From: BRH-c25 sp035417425
GTDB taxonomy: Bacteria; Bacillota; Clostridia; Lutisporales; Lutisporaceae
Reading direction: 5' to 3'
Assembly (NCBI GenBank): GCA_035417425.1
Contig: DAOLPD010000030.1
Span: 1 to 22,489 of the forward strand
DNA length: 22,489 nt
In this document: piece after piece, positions 22,164-22,489 of the stretch
Layout: each line of letters opens with the position of its first letter
How positions within the stretch are numbered: the stretch's first letter is position 1
Notes under the pieces: model-generated
The model's input: only the letters and a program-made list of their open reading frames with translations
Told to the model about the DNA's origin: nothing
Database searches by the model: none
Translations under genes and position numbers: made by a program

Positions 22164-22280
22164 AATATTTTGTACCGCCCTCATGCGTACAAGCAGTATA
22201 CATAAAGCATTGCCCTGCTTATAGTATTGCCTGTTTTAGACATGTTAATCGCAATAAGTCCAATCAGGCCTAAATTTGCA
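22164..22280. other. Gap between tuf terminators and rpmG promoter
   Basis: I checked this stretch for a tRNA, as tRNA genes often sit beside tuf, and found no cloverleaf or CCA-type end. There is only a weak AAGCAG/CTGCTT inverted repeat. I see nothing else. Confidence 0.4.
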
Positions 22281-22285
22281 TTTCA

Positions 22286-22347
22286 AAACCTGAAGTTTTC
22301 AGGCACTATGCTTTTTAAAGGACTAGGATCAAAAACCCTAGTCCTTT
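22286..22347 (-). terminator. Double hairpin terminator of tuf
   Basis: The first hairpin is AAAGGACTAGG/CCTAGTCCTTT (22347-22337 / 22327-22317), perfect but without a good U tract. The second, CCTGAA-AAC-TTCAGG (22303-22289), is followed by TTTTG. Together they most likely end the tuf transcript on the minus strand. Confidence 0.7.
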
Positions 22348-22400
22348 GATTAAATTTGCTCTCTAAAGCTGTTTCCTGAGGTCATGTGAATAAGCGCAGC

Positions 22401-22489
22401 CTATTCTATTACCGATGCAACAGCACCTGATCCTACTGTTCTTCCGCCTTCACGTATAGCAAACCTCAAGCCTTCTTCTATTGCTATAG
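22401..22489 (-). CDS. tuf: Elongation factor Tu, C-terminal fragment (cut by window edge)
   Basis: The last 28 codons read IAIEEGLRFAIREGGR followed by TVGSGAVASVIE and a TAG stop. This is the highly conserved EF-Tu domain III C-terminus. The rest of the gene lies beyond the right edge. EF-Tu delivers aminoacyl-tRNA to the ribosome, and its place before rpmG-secE-nusG is the standard Firmicutes order. Confidence 0.97.
   Translation of the reverse strand, partial: IAIEEGLRFAIREGGRTVGSGAVASVIE

Noticed and set aside
22035..22400. tRNA gene between tuf and rpmG
   Set aside because: tRNAs often occur here in Firmicutes, but no cloverleaf, T-loop consensus or acceptor pairing is visible on either strand.
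1..22489. CRISPR array or phage/plasmid genes
   Set aside because: No regularly spaced direct repeats, integrase, replication or phage structural genes were seen anywhere in the window.

Overview
This window comes from a moderately AT-rich, low-GC Gram-positive anaerobe, most likely a member of the Clostridia. The evidence is a Firmicutes-type tuf-rpmG-secE-nusG-rplK-rplA-rplJ-rplL block, a monoderm-type Flp/Tad pilus locus without an outer-membrane secretin, and an oxygen-sensitive tungsten aldehyde oxidoreductase operon. Every gene I can support lies on the minus strand, so transcription runs from high to low coordinates. I cannot name the species from the sequence.

Positions 22489-18660, translation block: the 3' end of tuf, a double hairpin terminator, then a TTGACA/TAGATT promoter driving rpmG-secE-nusG-rplK-rplA. 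A second strong promoter precedes an L10 leader (attenuator) and rplJ-rplL, which ends at an intrinsic terminator. rpoB, the usual next gene, is absent. A pilus locus follows instead.

Positions 18600-6700, Flp/Tad pilus locus of 13 co-directional genes: prepilin peptidase, CpaE/TadZ-like ATPase, CpaF/TadA ATPase, TadB, TadC, a Flp pilin, a TadE-like pseudopilin that seems to start at CTG, a coiled-coil TadG-like protein, and a second TadE-like protein carrying a C-terminal metal-binding motif. A second prepilin peptidase, a membrane FHA protein with a kinase-like N-terminal region, a small membrane protein and a membrane-anchored Hanks Ser/Thr kinase complete it. The last three genes suggest that pilus assembly or export is coupled to protein phosphorylation.

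Positions 6700-500, tungsten/NADH redox operon of six genes: a polyferredoxin subunit, a tungsten aldehyde oxidoreductase (AOR/WOR), a MoaD-like protein, and NuoE-, NuoF- and NuoG-N-like subunits. The gene set predicts a multi-subunit aldehyde oxidoreductase that passes electrons to NAD and probably also to ferredoxin (bifurcation). The operon has its own promoter and a long leader. The leader folds into an aptamer-like domain resembling the Moco/Tuco RNA class, followed by an intrinsic terminator with a visible competing antiterminator pairing. A strong hairpin separates AOR from the electron-transfer genes, and a strong terminator closes the operon.

Positions 1-500 are non-coding. They hold the least explained structure in the window: a foldback of about 300 bp (137-444) whose arms pair over most of their length and whose tip is a three-way junction with two hairpins. 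A short REP-like palindrome follows it. Mismatches in the arms become G-U pairs only in the minus-strand transcript, a hint that it could be a structured RNA.
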